From assembly GCA_031266805.1 (NCBI GenBank), contig JAISAH010000111.1:1-64000 (forward strand): a stretch of 64,000 bases of DNA, given 5' to 3'. The notes beneath the pieces are model-generated. The model did no database searches and was not told the origin of the DNA. It was given only the letters and a program-made list of their open reading frames with translations. This DNA comes from Gracilibacteraceae bacterium (GTDB taxonomy: Bacteria; Bacillota; Desulfitobacteriia; Desulfitobacteriales; Syntrophobotulaceae). This document shows, piece by piece, positions 39,286-48,472 of this stretch (position 1 is its first letter; the number at the start of each line of letters is the position of its first letter). A program made the translations under genes and the position numbers.

Positions 39286-39564
39286 ATGAAGGTCGAAGGT
39301 TTGGGGAGCCTGTATTATCAGCGAAAACTGGCGGAGCCGAAGAGCGCGCCGCCGGACGGCCGGAGCGCCGGGCGCCAGGATCAGCTGACGCTTTCATTAA
39401 GCGCCCAGAAAGCCGCCGAAGACACGAGGCTGGAAACCGTGAAAAAACAGGAACGCCTGGACGGCATCAAAGCGCGGGTGGAAAACGGCACTTACGCCGT
39501 ACCCGGCGAATACGTGGTGGACGCTATCCTGCGCCGCGCCGGCATCGGTTCCGGCAGGATATGA
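39286..39564 (+). CDS. flgM: Anti-sigma-28 factor FlgM
   Basis: A 92-residue protein with a disordered polar N-terminus. The conserved FlgM C-terminus is ERLDGIKARVENGTYAVPG then EYVVDAIL. FlgM holds the flagellar sigma factor until hook completion, when it is exported. GGTGAGGATGAT precedes the ATG. It overlaps flgN by 4 bases, the standard flgM-flgN arrangement. Confidence 0.88.
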   Translation: MKVEGLGSLYYQRKLAEPKSAPPDGRSAGRQDQLTLSLSAQKAAEDTRLETVKKQERLDGIKARVENGTYAVPGEYVVDAILRRAGIGSGRI

Positions 39565-39992
39565 TCATGCCGAAGGATTATCTGAATTTTTTAGAAGAAT
39601 ATTGTGATTTTTACGATGGACTGGTGCTTCTCGAAGAAGAGAAAATGAAGGTCATCGCGGAAAATAAACCTTTTTTACTGGAAAAGATCATCAAAAAGGA
39701 AGAAGCCGCCGTCATGAAAGCGCAGGGTCTGGAGAACAAACGCCAGGAGATGCAGGAGACGTGGGCGCCGGGGAAAACCTTGCGGGAGATCGTCGATTCG
39801 CTGCCGGGAGAGGACGCGCCCCGGGCACGGCAGCTGCGCGACCGTTTAGGCGGAGCGGTGGAAACCTTGCGGGTCATGAACCAGACGAGCGCGGATGTGG
39901 TGGTGCGGCGGCTGAAGCAGATCGAGGGCGTTATCAGGGAACTGGGCGAACAATCCGGGCAGGGGCGTTCTCTCGTGAACCGTTCCGTATAA
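39561..39992 (+). CDS. flgN: FlgN-type flagellar chaperone
   Basis: A 143-residue helical coiled-coil protein, the export chaperone for FlgK and FlgL, encoded directly upstream of both. FlgN family features are the N-terminal helix FLEEYCDFYDGLVLLEEEKM, the segment KIIKKEEAAVMKAQGLENKR and the C-terminal LKQIEGVIRELG. The ATG overlaps the flgM stop. Confidence 0.88.
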   Translation: MIMPKDYLNFLEEYCDFYDGLVLLEEEKMKVIAENKPFLLEKIIKKEEAAVMKAQGLENKRQEMQETWAPGKTLREIVDSLPGEDAPRARQLRDRLGGAVETLRVMNQTSADVVVRRLKQIEGVIRELGEQSGQGRSLVNRSV

Positions 39993-40014
39993 ATAAAAAC
40001 CGGAGGATAGGATC

Positions 40015-41727
40015 ATGGTCAGGGCGACATTTCAGGGTATGTACACTTCACTTAGCGGCATCATTGCCAGCCAGGCCAATCTCGACGTTACGGCGCAAAA
40101 CTTAACGAATATTCTGACAAAAGGCTACACGCGTCAGCGCGCCGATCTTTTAGCCATCGGCGACGCCGGCCTTTATTCCCATATCGCGAACCCGCAGGCT
40201 ATTCATATCGGGCAGGGCGTGAACGTTTTCAACACCAGCCAGCTGCGCAACGCCGGTTATGATATCCGCTACCGCGAAGAAAACAGCAAATACGGCTATT
40301 ATGAGACCAAATTATCCGGGCTGGACGATCTGGAGCGGATACTGGACGAGATAAAACGCTCGGAATCGGGCGGCGGCGTCCAGGATCAGCTGCTCCTTTT
40401 TCTCGACAGCCTGCAGGGCATCACCGACAAGGCCAGCGACAAGGATTACAGCCTTATCGCCCGCAACGAGGCCGCGAAGATAACGCAGCTCCTCAACGAG
40501 CAAAGCCGCGAACTGCAGAAAATTTATGACCAGCAGTCTGAGGATCTCAGCGTCACGGTCGGCAAGATCAACACTTTGATCAAGAGCATTTCCGAATTGG
40601 ACAAAATGATCCACAAGGATGAAACATACGGCAATCCTTCGCATGAGCTAAAGGATACCCGCAACTTCCTTCTGGACGAACTGGCGGGTTATCTGCCCAT
40701 AGAATACACGCCGACCTCCTATTCGGATGATATGGTAAAACTCATGCGCGACTCGCTGCCGCATGAGAACGACCCTTACCCGAACGCCGCGGATAATATC
40801 GAGTATTCCGTCACCATCGTGAGCTATGACGCGACCGGCAATAAAGTGCTCATACCGATGGTGCAGAACAACGGACATTATGTGACGCTGGATCTGAATT
40901 CATTCACGCCTTACGGAGACTCCGTGCCGATGCTGACTGTCACTTATCCGAGCGGCAGTGGCATGTACGAGCCGGGTTCCAGTCCACCTGTTTCTCTGGA
41001 TGGTATGACATACAATCTGACAGCGGATCAACTCTCATCGACTCCTACAAACGGCGTGGGCCTAAAGAGCGGTTCGGTGGGCGCTTACCTTGACATGCTT
41101 TCCGGAGACGGGATTTTCGGCACGGCGGAATCCGATAACTACGGGATCCGCTACTACCAGAAAATGCTTGATGTTTTCGCCGCCACATTCGCCGAACAGT
41201 TGAACACCATCAACAATCCTCTTGGTACAGGTGATGATTTATTTGAAACCAATGATGGTACGACGATAATCACCGCCGGCAATATCGCGGTGTCCGCCGC
41301 CTGGTACGCCGACGCCGGCACACTTAAGACCTCGTCAACGGGGTCGCTTGGCGAGGAAAATGACAATATCCTCGCCATGATTCAACTGTTTAACGACAAA
41401 AATATTACGTTTAACGGCAGGGATGTCTTAGGTAATTATCCAATGACTCCTCCGCCTTATACGGGGAGTATCCTCTCTTTTCACACCAGCCTCGGCGTCA
41501 CGCTGGGCATAGACAAGAGCACCGTTTCCAATCTGTCCGCCACTTACAAACTCAATGTGGAAAACCTCGATTCTTACCGGCAGTCGGTCTCCGGCGTCGA
41601 TGAGAATGAAGAAGCCGCCAATATGCTGATGTATCAGAAGGCTTATTCCGCCGCCGCCCGTATTCTGACGGCCATGGATGAGATGCTGGATCTCCTGGTC
41701 AACAGGTTGGGCATCGTCGGCAGGTAA
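40015..41727 (+). CDS. flgK: Flagellar hook-associated protein 1
   Basis: A 570-residue FlgK, the first hook-filament junction protein. The N-terminal rod/hook signature is FQGMYTSLSGIIASQANLDV then TAQNLTNILTKGYTRQ (about 5-40). The C-terminal NEEAANMLMYQKAYSAAARI then LTAMDEMLDLLVNRLG pairs with it as a coiled coil. CGGAGG precedes the ATG. The middle is a long variable domain exposed on the junction. Confidence 0.96.
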   Translation: MVRATFQGMYTSLSGIIASQANLDVTAQNLTNILTKGYTRQRADLLAIGDAGLYSHIANPQAIHIGQGVNVFNTSQLRNAGYDIRYREENSKYGYYETKLSGLDDLERILDEIKRSESGGGVQDQLLLFLDSLQGITDKASDKDYSLIARNEAAKITQLLNEQSRELQKIYDQQSEDLSVTVGKINTLIKSISELDKMIHKDETYGNPSHELKDTRNFLLDELAGYLPIEYTPTSYSDDMVKLMRDSLPHENDPYPNAADNIEYSVTIVSYDATGNKVLIPMVQNNGHYVTLDLNSFTPYGDSVPMLTVTYPSGSGMYEPGSSPPVSLDGMTYNLTADQLSSTPTNGVGLKSGSVGAYLDMLSGDGIFGTAESDNYGIRYYQKMLDVFAATFAEQLNTINNPLGTGDDLFETNDGTTIITAGNIAVSAAWYADAGTLKTSSTGSLGEENDNILAMIQLFNDKNITFNGRDVLGNYPMTPPPYTGSILSFHTSLGVTLGIDKSTVSNLSATYKLNVENLDSYRQSVSGVDENEEAANMLMYQKAYSAAARILTAMDEMLDLLVNRLGIVGR

Positions 41728-41766
41728 ATACAGGTATTATTACTATTTTTAAGGAGGTATAACCTG

Positions 41767-42777
41767 ATGCGGGTAACATCGGTCATGATGGGGCAAGCTT
41801 ATAAAATCAATTTGAATAAGGCCCAGTCGGCCCTGAATGACACGGCTCAGTCCATTTATACCGAAAGAAAATTCCAGAAGATCTCCGACGACCCGGCCGC
41901 CGCTTCACGAGCTTTTCAGTTGCGGCAGGAATACAGCAAGCTGGAGAGTTACGAGAAAAACGCGAAAAACGCTCAGGGGCGTCTGGACACGGCGGACAGC
42001 GCTTTGCAGGATATCCTGAGCATGCTGAATACGGTGAAGGACCGGATCGTCACCGCGGCAAACGGGACCTGGGGGTCGGACGAGCGGGCCATCATGGCCG
42101 AGGAGATCAAGGCCACCCAGAGGGCGATCGTGCAGAACATGAACCTCTCGTTCACCGGGCAGTATGTCTTCGGAGGCACTCAGGCCGGAACGCCACCTTT
42201 GACCATCGACTCCAATGGCAAAATCTTATTTCAAGGATGGCCGCTGGAAGACGATCCGGCATACTACATCAATCCACCCACTTTTGCTGGCACCATGAGT
42301 GATTTGATGGATCAGGAAATACTGGTGGATTTTGGCTATGGCATTGTCCCGGGTGTTTCATCTTCCGGGTTTGACGTCAGTCTGTCGGCGGCCCGTTTCC
42401 TCGGCTACGGCGATGACGGCGGCACGCCTCCCAAGTCAAATAATTTGTACAACGCACTGACAGAGATGACGGTTCTGCTGGAGACTGTGCCTTTTGACCA
42501 GTCCACATTTGGGTCTTATCTGGATAAATTCAATGAGGTGCATCAGAATTTTTTGACCAATGTGACGAATATGGCCGCCAAGTCGCAGACTGTGGAATAT
42601 ACCCTCAACCGGATAGGCGACAGCATGCTCGCGACGGTGGAAAAACAGAACTATGTGGAATTCTTGGATCCGGCGGAGGCGATCACGGACTGGAAATGGC
42701 AGGAATTTGCCTACCGTTCCGCGCTGGCTATTGGCCAGCAGATCCTGCAGCCTTCTTTGCTTGATTATCTGAGTTAA
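41767..42777 (+). CDS. flgL: Flagellar hook-associated protein 3
   Basis: A 336-residue flagellin-like junction protein. The N-terminal helix starts MRVTSVMMGQAYKINLNKAQ and includes KFQKISDDPAAASRAFQLRQ. The inner helices are LDTADSALQDILSMLNTVKD then RIVTAANGT. The C-terminus is EFAYRSALAIGQQILQPSLL. AAGGAGG precedes the ATG. It follows flgK directly, as usual. Confidence 0.95.
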   Translation: MRVTSVMMGQAYKINLNKAQSALNDTAQSIYTERKFQKISDDPAAASRAFQLRQEYSKLESYEKNAKNAQGRLDTADSALQDILSMLNTVKDRIVTAANGTWGSDERAIMAEEIKATQRAIVQNMNLSFTGQYVFGGTQAGTPPLTIDSNGKILFQGWPLEDDPAYYINPPTFAGTMSDLMDQEILVDFGYGIVPGVSSSGFDVSLSAARFLGYGDDGGTPPKSNNLYNALTEMTVLLETVPFDQSTFGSYLDKFNEVHQNFLTNVTNMAAKSQTVEYTLNRIGDSMLATVEKQNYVEFLDPAEAITDWKWQEFAYRSALAIGQQILQPSLLDYLS

Positions 42778-42802
42778 TTAAAGTAAACAGGGGGGGATTG
42801 GT

Positions 42803-43411
42803 ATGCAACCGCTGCTGAAAATACAGACCATACCGGTGACATTGGCAGTCAATGTCCAGCGAGCGAAATTGGAGGTTTCACAGGCGGAAGCCAGCGTAGA
42901 TATCACGCGCGACAGAGGCGGCTTTACCGTCACGAGTGAACCGATCCAATTGCATATTGACAGTTCCGAATCCAGAGCCAGCACCGGTTTAAAAACAGTA
43001 TACCGGGCGCTTTCCGAGGCGGCGCGGCGCGGAGTCCGTCTCGGCTATGAAGGGGTCGCCCGCATCGCGGACGACGGTAATTTTTTGATGGACATCCAGA
43101 TAAAAGAAAACACTATTCCAGCTTTGGCCGCGCGCAGCATTGACAACAGTTTGCCGAACATGCAAATGGCTTTTATTCCGGCTACCGGGCCTGACATTTC
43201 CTGGGATCCGCCTGAACTGTCAATGTCTTACGAAATGGACAAACTGAATTTCGACTGGCGCACGCAAAACCGGCCGGAATTGCAATTTATTCCGGGAGAT
43301 ATCGAAATTGAAGTGGAGCAATACAGCAAAGTGGTGATCGAATATTTGGGCGAGCCGCTGTACGTGCCGCCCAGCGCGGCGCCGGGCGGCACCGTGGAGA
43401 CTTGGGCGTGA
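42803..43411 (+). CDS. DUF6470 family protein (YviE-like)
   Basis: A 202-residue protein of the family found between flgL and fliW in Firmicutes (YviE in Bacillus). It starts with beta-like IQTIPVTLAVNVQRAKLEVS then QAEASVDI. Later come FDWRTQNRPELQFIPGDIEI then EVEQYSKVVIEYLG. No signal peptide or membrane helix. Function is unknown; conserved position implies a flagellar role. It overlaps the fliW start by a few bases. Confidence 0.85.
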   Translation: MQPLLKIQTIPVTLAVNVQRAKLEVSQAEASVDITRDRGGFTVTSEPIQLHIDSSESRASTGLKTVYRALSEAARRGVRLGYEGVARIADDGNFLMDIQIKENTIPALAARSIDNSLPNMQMAFIPATGPDISWDPPELSMSYEMDKLNFDWRTQNRPELQFIPGDIEIEVEQYSKVVIEYLGEPLYVPPSAAPGGTVETWA

Positions 43412-43884
43412 GTGCAGCGGAAACAGGGGAGGACGCGGCTTTACGGATCAAAACGGCGGATCACGGTGAAATTGAAGTACGGCGGGACAGCATCCTCCGT
43501 TTTGTGAACGGTTTGTTTGCCTTTGAACATGAACGCGAGTTCGTGATCATCAACTATGATTTTGCCGCTCCGGACAGCCCGGTCAAATGTCTGCAAAGCG
43601 TGTCGGGCGCCGTGAGTTTTACGATAATGGACCCGTTTTATTTTTTGCCCGGCTATGACCCCGTTTTGCCGGAGCAGGAGAAAAAAGAGCTGGAATGCGC
43701 GGACGAGACCGATTTGCGATATTTTGTCGTCGCGGTGGTGTCGCGCCCCATCCAGGATACGGTCGCCAATCTGCTTTGTCCGATAGTGGTCAATATCAAA
43801 AACCGGCGCGCCGCGCAGGTCATTCTGGATAACACGCAATATCCGATGCAATATCGGATATTTGCTTCCGGGGAAGTGACATAG
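43408..43884 (+). CDS. fliW: Flagellar assembly factor FliW
   Basis: About 158 residues. FliW binds flagellin and antagonises CsrA, tying flagellin translation to filament assembly. Family motifs are ILRFVNGLFAFEHEREFVII near 27, SFTIMDPFYFLPGYDP near 70 and ANLLCPIVVNIKNRRAAQVI near 122. I choose the GTG at 43408, whose TGA overlap couples it to the DUF6470 stop; a TTG 6 bases earlier is possible. csrA begins directly after the stop. Confidence 0.93.
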   Translation: MSAAETGEDAALRIKTADHGEIEVRRDSILRFVNGLFAFEHEREFVIINYDFAAPDSPVKCLQSVSGAVSFTIMDPFYFLPGYDPVLPEQEKKELECADETDLRYFVVAVVSRPIQDTVANLLCPIVVNIKNRRAAQVILDNTQYPMQYRIFASGEVT

Positions 43885-44121
43885 ATGCTGGTTATCGGCA
43901 GGAAGAAAAACGAGGCTCTGATAATCAACGGCGATATCGAGATCATCGTGGCGGAAATATCAGGCGAACGGGTCCGTCTGGTAATCAACGCGCCAAAAGA
44001 CGTGGTGGTTTTGCGCCGGGAACTTCATGAAGCCGGAGAATTGAACCTGCTGGCCAGCAAACAGGCGGAAACGGCGACTCTACAGGATTTAGCCGCGGCT
44101 ATCACCCGGAAGATCTTATAA
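43885..44121 (+). CDS. csrA: Carbon storage regulator CsrA
   Basis: A 78-residue RNA-binding translational repressor. The signature MLVIGRKKNEALIINGDIEI is intact, with Arg6, followed by VRLVINAPKDVVVLRREL carrying the RNA-contact Arg residues near 44-45. It is slightly longer than E. coli CsrA (61) because of a C-terminal extension, which in FliW-containing bacteria forms the FliW-binding surface. It is encoded zero bases after fliW. No flagellin gene follows in this window. Confidence 0.96.
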   Translation: MLVIGRKKNEALIINGDIEIIVAEISGERVRLVINAPKDVVVLRRELHEAGELNLLASKQAETATLQDLAAAITRKIL

Positions 44122-44129
44122 TTGAGGAT

Positions 44130-45119
44130 ATGATGATACAGGAAATAGTACCGGGTATCTTTATGATACACATACCGCTGCCGCGCACACCTTTGCGGGA
44201 GCTGAACGCGTATCTCTTGCGCGGGCGGGCGGGGGAAAAAGACATACTGGTCGACCTGGGTTTTGATCTGGATGTTTGCGAAGACGCCTTGCGTTCGGCG
44301 ATAGAGACGGTCGGCGCCGAGGCCGGTTTTGATATTCTGCTCACGCATTTTCATCCCGATCACGCCGGCTTATTGCCGCGGGTGGCGGCAGAGGAGACAA
44401 AAATCTACTGCGGCAAGATCCCCCAAGGCATGATACGCCAATGGGAACAGATGCGCGATCCGCTCATCGGGCAGAAATTTCTGCGGCAAAACGGCTTTGA
44501 CATGGATCTATCCCAATTTAAGTACGTCCCGCGCGAGTTCCGGATCGACCGGCAAAAATTGCTTTCCTCGCCCCGGTTTCAGGAACTGCGGGAGGGGGAT
44601 GTTCTGACAGTCGGGGATTATCAGTGGCGCTGTCTGGAAACGGACGGGCATTGCGACGGCCATATTTGCCTGTATGAACCAAGCGCCAAATTGCTGATCG
44701 CCGGCGATCATATATTAGGTCATATTTCTCCTAATATCACCTGCTATAATATGGGATCCGCGAGTTCGCTCAACAAATATCTGCGCAGTCTGGACAAGGT
44801 CGCGGCGCTGGACGTCAAGCTGGTTTTGCCCGCCCATCGCGAACCTTTGACCGATTGCCTGACCCGGATAAAAGAACTCCAGGCGCATCACGCGAAACGC
44901 CTGGAGGAAATAAAAACGATCCTGGCCGCCGGTTGGCAGAACGGCATGGAAATTACTGGAAAAATGCATTGGGCCATGCATCCCACCAACGCGGATGAGC
45001 AGATGCGGCTGTATGTTTTCGCTTTAGGGGAAACGCTGGCCCACATCAATTATCTGCTGGAACTCGGCTGTGTGGAAATGTCCGATTCAGACGGCTGCCG
45101 GTTCTACAGACTGAAATAA
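44130..45119 (+). CDS. MBL-fold metallo-hydrolase
   Basis: A 329-residue beta-lactamase-fold hydrolase with the metal motif LTHFHPDHAGL near 71, ETDGHCDGHICLYE near 171 and AGDHILGHISPNI near 190. A further metal His is in LVLPAHREPL near 232. A C-terminal helical extension (about 250-329) may be a winged-helix lid as in LACTB2-like enzymes. Substrate unknown, possibly thioester or phosphoester. It starts 8 bases after csrA but its role need not be flagellar. It converges on the hydrolase gene at 45132. Confidence 0.9.
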   Translation: MMIQEIVPGIFMIHIPLPRTPLRELNAYLLRGRAGEKDILVDLGFDLDVCEDALRSAIETVGAEAGFDILLTHFHPDHAGLLPRVAAEETKIYCGKIPQGMIRQWEQMRDPLIGQKFLRQNGFDMDLSQFKYVPREFRIDRQKLLSSPRFQELREGDVLTVGDYQWRCLETDGHCDGHICLYEPSAKLLIAGDHILGHISPNITCYNMGSASSLNKYLRSLDKVAALDVKLVLPAHREPLTDCLTRIKELQAHHAKRLEEIKTILAAGWQNGMEITGKMHWAMHPTNADEQMRLYVFALGETLAHINYLLELGCVEMSDSDGCRFYRLK

Positions 45120-45131
45120 ACGCCGCGCCGC

Positions 45132-46103
45132 TTATTTATGCAGCGCTCGCCGGAGGGCTGTGGTAGAGGTTTCAACGGCTTGCCGGCTGATGACCGCGTC
45201 CGGGTTTTCCAGATCGAAGCCGTGCAAACCGCCGGCAAAGAGGGAAAAGCCCGCTGAGACGCCGGCTTGGACGAGATTGCTGATATAGGCGATCGTCTCG
45301 TCGCGATGGGGGTCCAGACCGCCGACAAAAGCGTAACAGGGGGGCAGGCCGCTGTAATCCTTGCAGCGGGCCGGAGCGGCATAGATAGATATATCGTCCC
45401 GTTTTTCGTGACCGGCGCCGAGGTATTGGTTCCAGATGTTGCGGCAGGACTCATAGTTCAGGCCGTGTTTATCCGTGAAGTCCACCGTGGATTTTGTTTG
45501 CAGGCGGTCGTCCATGGTCGGGGCGAGCGGCATTTGAAAAGCGATGGCCGGCCCGCCGCGGTCCCGCGCCAAAAGAACGGTGGCTACGGTGAGACCGCCG
45601 CCGGCGCTGAATCCCGTGACCGCGATCCGGGCCGTGTCCACGCCGAGTTCCTGCGCGTGAGCGGCGAACCAGACCAAGGCGGCGTAGCAGTCCTCATAAG
45701 CGGCCGGAGCCGGGTTTTCCGGCGCGAGACGGTAATCGACCGATACGACCACGCATTTGACTTCTTTGACATAACGAATGCAGTTCAGATCCTCATGTTC
45801 CGGAGTCCCGATGGAATAACCGCCATAATGCAGATAGAGTACGCCGGGCAGCGTCCCGGATTTGGCTTTGGGCTCATAGACGCGCACGCGCACTTCCGGC
45901 GCGCCGGCCGGGCCGGGGATCATCCGGTTGTAAAAATTGACGTCCGGATCGGGGGGCGTGGGGGGCGCCGGCGGGAAAGTGATGTCGCGCGGCGTTTTCT
46001 TCGAAACGTTTTCATCGGTCCAAGCAGCCAGATAAGAAGGCGGGGTCGTCAATACGCCGGAGAGCTCGGGATCCAAAGCCAGTTCGAAATAGTTTTTCGC
46101 CAT
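45132..46103 (-). CDS. Alpha/beta hydrolase, HSL-type esterase
   Basis: A 323-residue esterase of the hormone-sensitive-lipase family. The oxyanion motif reads HYGGYSIG near 92 rather than the usual HGGG. The nucleophile elbow is TGFSAGGGL near 158, the acid motif GGLDPHRDE near 255 and the His motif GGLHGFDL near 284. Start chosen at ATG 46103 because GGAGG lies 7 bases upstream; a frame 45 bases longer adds no family sequence. A good promoter precedes it. Substrates are probably short-chain esters. Confidence 0.9.
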   Translation of the reverse strand: MAKNYFELALDPELSGVLTTPPSYLAAWTDENVSKKTPRDITFPPAPPTPPDPDVNFYNRMIPGPAGAPEVRVRVYEPKAKSGTLPGVLYLHYGGYSIGTPEHEDLNCIRYVKEVKCVVVSVDYRLAPENPAPAAYEDCYAALVWFAAHAQELGVDTARIAVTGFSAGGGLTVATVLLARDRGGPAIAFQMPLAPTMDDRLQTKSTVDFTDKHGLNYESCRNIWNQYLGAGHEKRDDISIYAAPARCKDYSGLPPCYAFVGGLDPHRDETIAYISNLVQAGVSAGFSLFAGGLHGFDLENPDAVISRQAVETSTTALRRALHK

Positions 46104-46166
46104 GAGAATCCTCCTTACATACTGAATTACAGTCAGACGCCTCGGCACATGGAACTGTCTGAAAAT

Positions 46167-46195
46167 ATTGTAACTGATTTGAAGTGATACGTCAA
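46167..46195 (-). promoter_or_regulatory. Sigma-A promoter of the esterase gene
   Basis: On the minus strand TTGACG (46190-46195), 17-base spacer, TACAAT (46167-46172). It gives a leader of about 55 bases before the ATG at 46103. TCAGAC/GTCTGA arms inside the leader could form a weak hairpin. Confidence 0.7.
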
Positions 46196-46197
46196 TA

Positions 46198-46230
46198 AGG
46201 GACTGTTTGGAAAACCAGCCAACAGTCCCT
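46198..46230 (-). terminator. Hairpin downstream of the MazG gene
   Basis: AGGGACTGTT (46198-46207) pairs with AACAGTCCCT (46221-46230) in a 10-bp stem. It lies about 100 bases past the minus-strand MazG gene end and immediately upstream of the esterase promoter. Only TTATTG follows, so termination strength is uncertain. The remaining 46231-46329 stretch is AT-rich without a gene. Confidence 0.5.
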
Positions 46231-46329
46231 AATTCCTAATTAATGTTGGTTAACATAATATTTATTATCGGCCATTGATGAAAACCGAGCTAAATACATA
46301 AAATCCCATTTCAATAAATATAATAGCCT

Positions 46330-47073
46330 TCAATTTAAACCGTCAACTTTTTCCCGCTGCTTGACCGCCGCCCATATCTCCTTGACCTCCGCGCTGGTCG
46401 CGGCGTATCCTTCGCCGAAAACATGCGGATGACGGCGGATCATCTTGGCTTCAAGCCCCTGCAGCACGTCCTGCCAGGAAAAACTGTTATTCTCGGCGGC
46501 TATTTGCGCATGAAACACTATTTGAAACAGCACGTCGCCCAATTCCTCGGTTAAATGCCTTAAATCCTTCTCCTCAATTGCCTCCGCCGCTTCCCGCGCT
46601 TCCTCGAGCAAATATTTCCCCAGCGTCTCGTGGGTCTGCTCTTTGTCCCAGGGACAGCCCCAGGGCGAGCGCAGTTCCGCCATCAGCGCCTTGAGCGCGG
46701 CCAGAGACGGGCCGGGCACATAAGGCCAAAGCCCGCCAGAGTCATGGCCGCCGCTCGTCAGGGCGGCCGCCAACGCCCGCGTGATACGGCCCTGCGGCAA
46801 AACCGTCTCCGGCAAAAGCAGGAGCCCCTCCCCTGTTTCCGCAGCGGCGCTCAGGCACACGGCCCGCGTCAGCGCTTCGATATCCGCCTCGCGCGCGGGC
46901 GGCGCGTTCAGATATCCTTCGTGGCGGACGCGGACTCCGGCCGGCAATTCCGCCAGCCACAGAGGCGTCTTTTCTCCGAGCAGGATAAAATCCAGCCCGC
47001 GCATACGGCGCAGCGCTTCATAAGGGATATATTCCCATTCGCCGGCGGGCCAGCCCCATAAATACAGCCGCAT
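46330..47073 (-). CDS. mazG: MazG family nucleoside triphosphate pyrophosphohydrolase
   Basis: A 247-residue protein that hydrolyses NTPs to NMP and pyrophosphate, cleaning the nucleotide pool. The MazG domain (about 130-240) has LRSPWGCPWDKEQTHETLGK near 132, LLEEAREAAEAIEEKD near 154 and LTEELGDVLFQIVFHAQIA near 174 with the metal-binding Glu/Asp residues. Two-domain MazG proteins (about 260-490 residues) carry a tetrapyrrole methylase-like or second MazG domain. Here the N-terminal 120 residues are short and degenerate and lack clear motifs. GGAGAGG precedes the ATG. Confidence 0.9.
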   Translation of the reverse strand: MRLYLWGWPAGEWEYIPYEALRRMRGLDFILLGEKTPLWLAELPAGVRVRHEGYLNAPPAREADIEALTRAVCLSAAAETGEGLLLLPETVLPQGRITRALAAALTSGGHDSGGLWPYVPGPSLAALKALMAELRSPWGCPWDKEQTHETLGKYLLEEAREAAEAIEEKDLRHLTEELGDVLFQIVFHAQIAAENNSFSWQDVLQGLEAKMIRRHPHVFGEGYAATSAEVKEIWAAVKQREKVDGLN

Positions 47074-47093
47074 AAACCTCTCCTGTTTTCAAA

Positions 47094-47558
47094 TCAAAAC
47101 ACGGCGGCGATGACCATGCCGAGAATAGCGCCGCCAAACACCTCAAAAGGCGTATGCCCCATTATTTCTTTCAGTTTCTCATTGGGGATCTCCTGCCCGA
47201 ACCATTGCGTACTCGCGTTCGATTCAAGCAGCATATCAAGCAAATGGTTGATGGCGCGCGCCTGTTCTCCGGCCGCCCAGCGCACATTGGCCGCGTCATA
47301 CATGACGATGACCGCGAGAACGACGGCGACGGCAAAAATCGGGCTGGACCAGCCAGAGGCTTTGCCGATCTCACCGGCCAAAGCGCAAACTATGGCCGTA
47401 TGCGAACTGGGAAAACCGCCCGACGATTTAAGACAGCTGAAATCCAGGCGCCGTTCCACAAGAAAATGAAAAATCAGCTTGCAAAATTGAGCCACCAGCC
47501 ATGCCAGCAACGCGATCCACATGATCCGATTAGCCATAATACCGTTGAAAAAATCCAT
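47094..47558 (-). CDS. Divergent PAP2 family (DUF212, YuiD-like) membrane protein
   Basis: A 154-residue membrane protein with about four helices. DUF212 features are WLVAQFCKLIFHFLVERR near 20, SSGGFPSSHTAIVCALAGEI near 46 and VIVMYDAANVRWAAGEQA near 84, ending in LKEIMGHTPFEVFGGAILG. The GHTPFEV and SSHT segments resemble acid phosphatase/PAP2 motifs. It is encoded beside IspA, so a prenyl-phosphate substrate is imaginable but unproven. Confidence 0.88.
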   Translation of the reverse strand: MDFFNGIMANRIMWIALLAWLVAQFCKLIFHFLVERRLDFSCLKSSGGFPSSHTAIVCALAGEIGKASGWSSPIFAVAVVLAVIVMYDAANVRWAAGEQARAINHLLDMLLESNASTQWFGQEIPNEKLKEIMGHTPFEVFGGAILGMVIAAVF

Positions 47559-47570
47559 TTGTCGCGCCGT

Positions 47571-48446
47571 TTATTTTTCCCGGTCGGCGGCCTTTAACGC
47601 CAACTCGCGTAAAAACGCGGCTTCCTCCCCCCAGACATTCAAAGCGCTCACGGCTTCTTCCGTTTTTTGCCGCAGGACGGCCGTCGCCTTCTCCGGCCCC
47701 AATATGGCGGGGTAAGTCAATTTAGAGTGTTTGAGGTCGCTGCCCGCCGGTTTGCCAAGGGTTGCACTCTCCCCTTCCAGGTCAAGCATATCATCCTTGA
47801 TCTGAAACGCGGCCCCCAGCGCTCCGGCATAAACACGCAGGCCCATAAGTTCGCCCTCCGCCGCGCCTGTGAGTATGCCGCCCAACTCGGCCGCGGCGAC
47901 AAAAAGCGCCCCCGTTTTCATCTGTTGCATATGTTCCAGCCAGACGAGATCCGGCTTTTCCGGCGGACCGTCCATATCCAGCATCTGACCGCCGGCCATT
48001 CCGCGCCAGCCGGCGGCGGCGGCCACGGCGGCCACGGCCCGCAAACTGCGCTCAGGCGGTATTCCCGGCAAGGGGCTGGCGACGAGTTCCAGCCCCAGCG
48101 TCAGCAGCGCGTCTCCGGCCAGAACCGCCGCCGCTTCCCCGAAAGCGATATGGCTGGCGGGCAGGCCGCGGCGCGTGTCGTCGTCGTCCATACAGGGCAA
48201 ATCGTCGTGGATAAGGGAATAAGTGTGGATCAGCTCCAGTCCGCAGGCCGGCGAAATGATCTCCGCCGGGTCGCCGCCCATCAGCGCGGCGGCGGCCAGA
48301 ACGATCACGGGACGCAGGCGCTTACCCCCGCCTAAGAGAGAATAGGCCATGCAACGGCTTAGGCGGCCTTTTTCCCAGGGCAGCGCGGCGAGCGCCCTAT
48401 CAACCGATTGTTTGTAATTTTCGTATTGCTCCTGAAAACTTATCAT
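47571..48446 (-). CDS. ispA: Short-chain polyprenyl diphosphate synthase (farnesyl/geranyl type)
   Basis: A 291-residue prenyltransferase building C15/C20 prenyl diphosphates from IPP and DMAPP. The first Asp-rich motif is LIHDDLPCMDDDDTRRG near 80, with GGKRLRPVI near 42. The second is QIKDDMLDLEG near 215. Start set at ATG 48446 because GGGGGAGAG lies just upstream; a longer frame lacks family sequence. The xse operon ends 26 bases earlier, a common xseA-xseB-ispA arrangement. Confidence 0.95.
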   Translation of the reverse strand: MISFQEQYENYKQSVDRALAALPWEKGRLSRCMAYSLLGGGKRLRPVIVLAAAALMGGDPAEIISPACGLELIHTYSLIHDDLPCMDDDDTRRGLPASHIAFGEAAAVLAGDALLTLGLELVASPLPGIPPERSLRAVAAVAAAAGWRGMAGGQMLDMDGPPEKPDLVWLEHMQQMKTGALFVAAAELGGILTGAAEGELMGLRVYAGALGAAFQIKDDMLDLEGESATLGKPAGSDLKHSKLTYPAILGPEKATAVLRQKTEEAVSALNVWGEEAAFLRELALKAADREK

Positions 48447-48472
48447 TGCTCTCCCCCGGATCCGGCCGCGAA

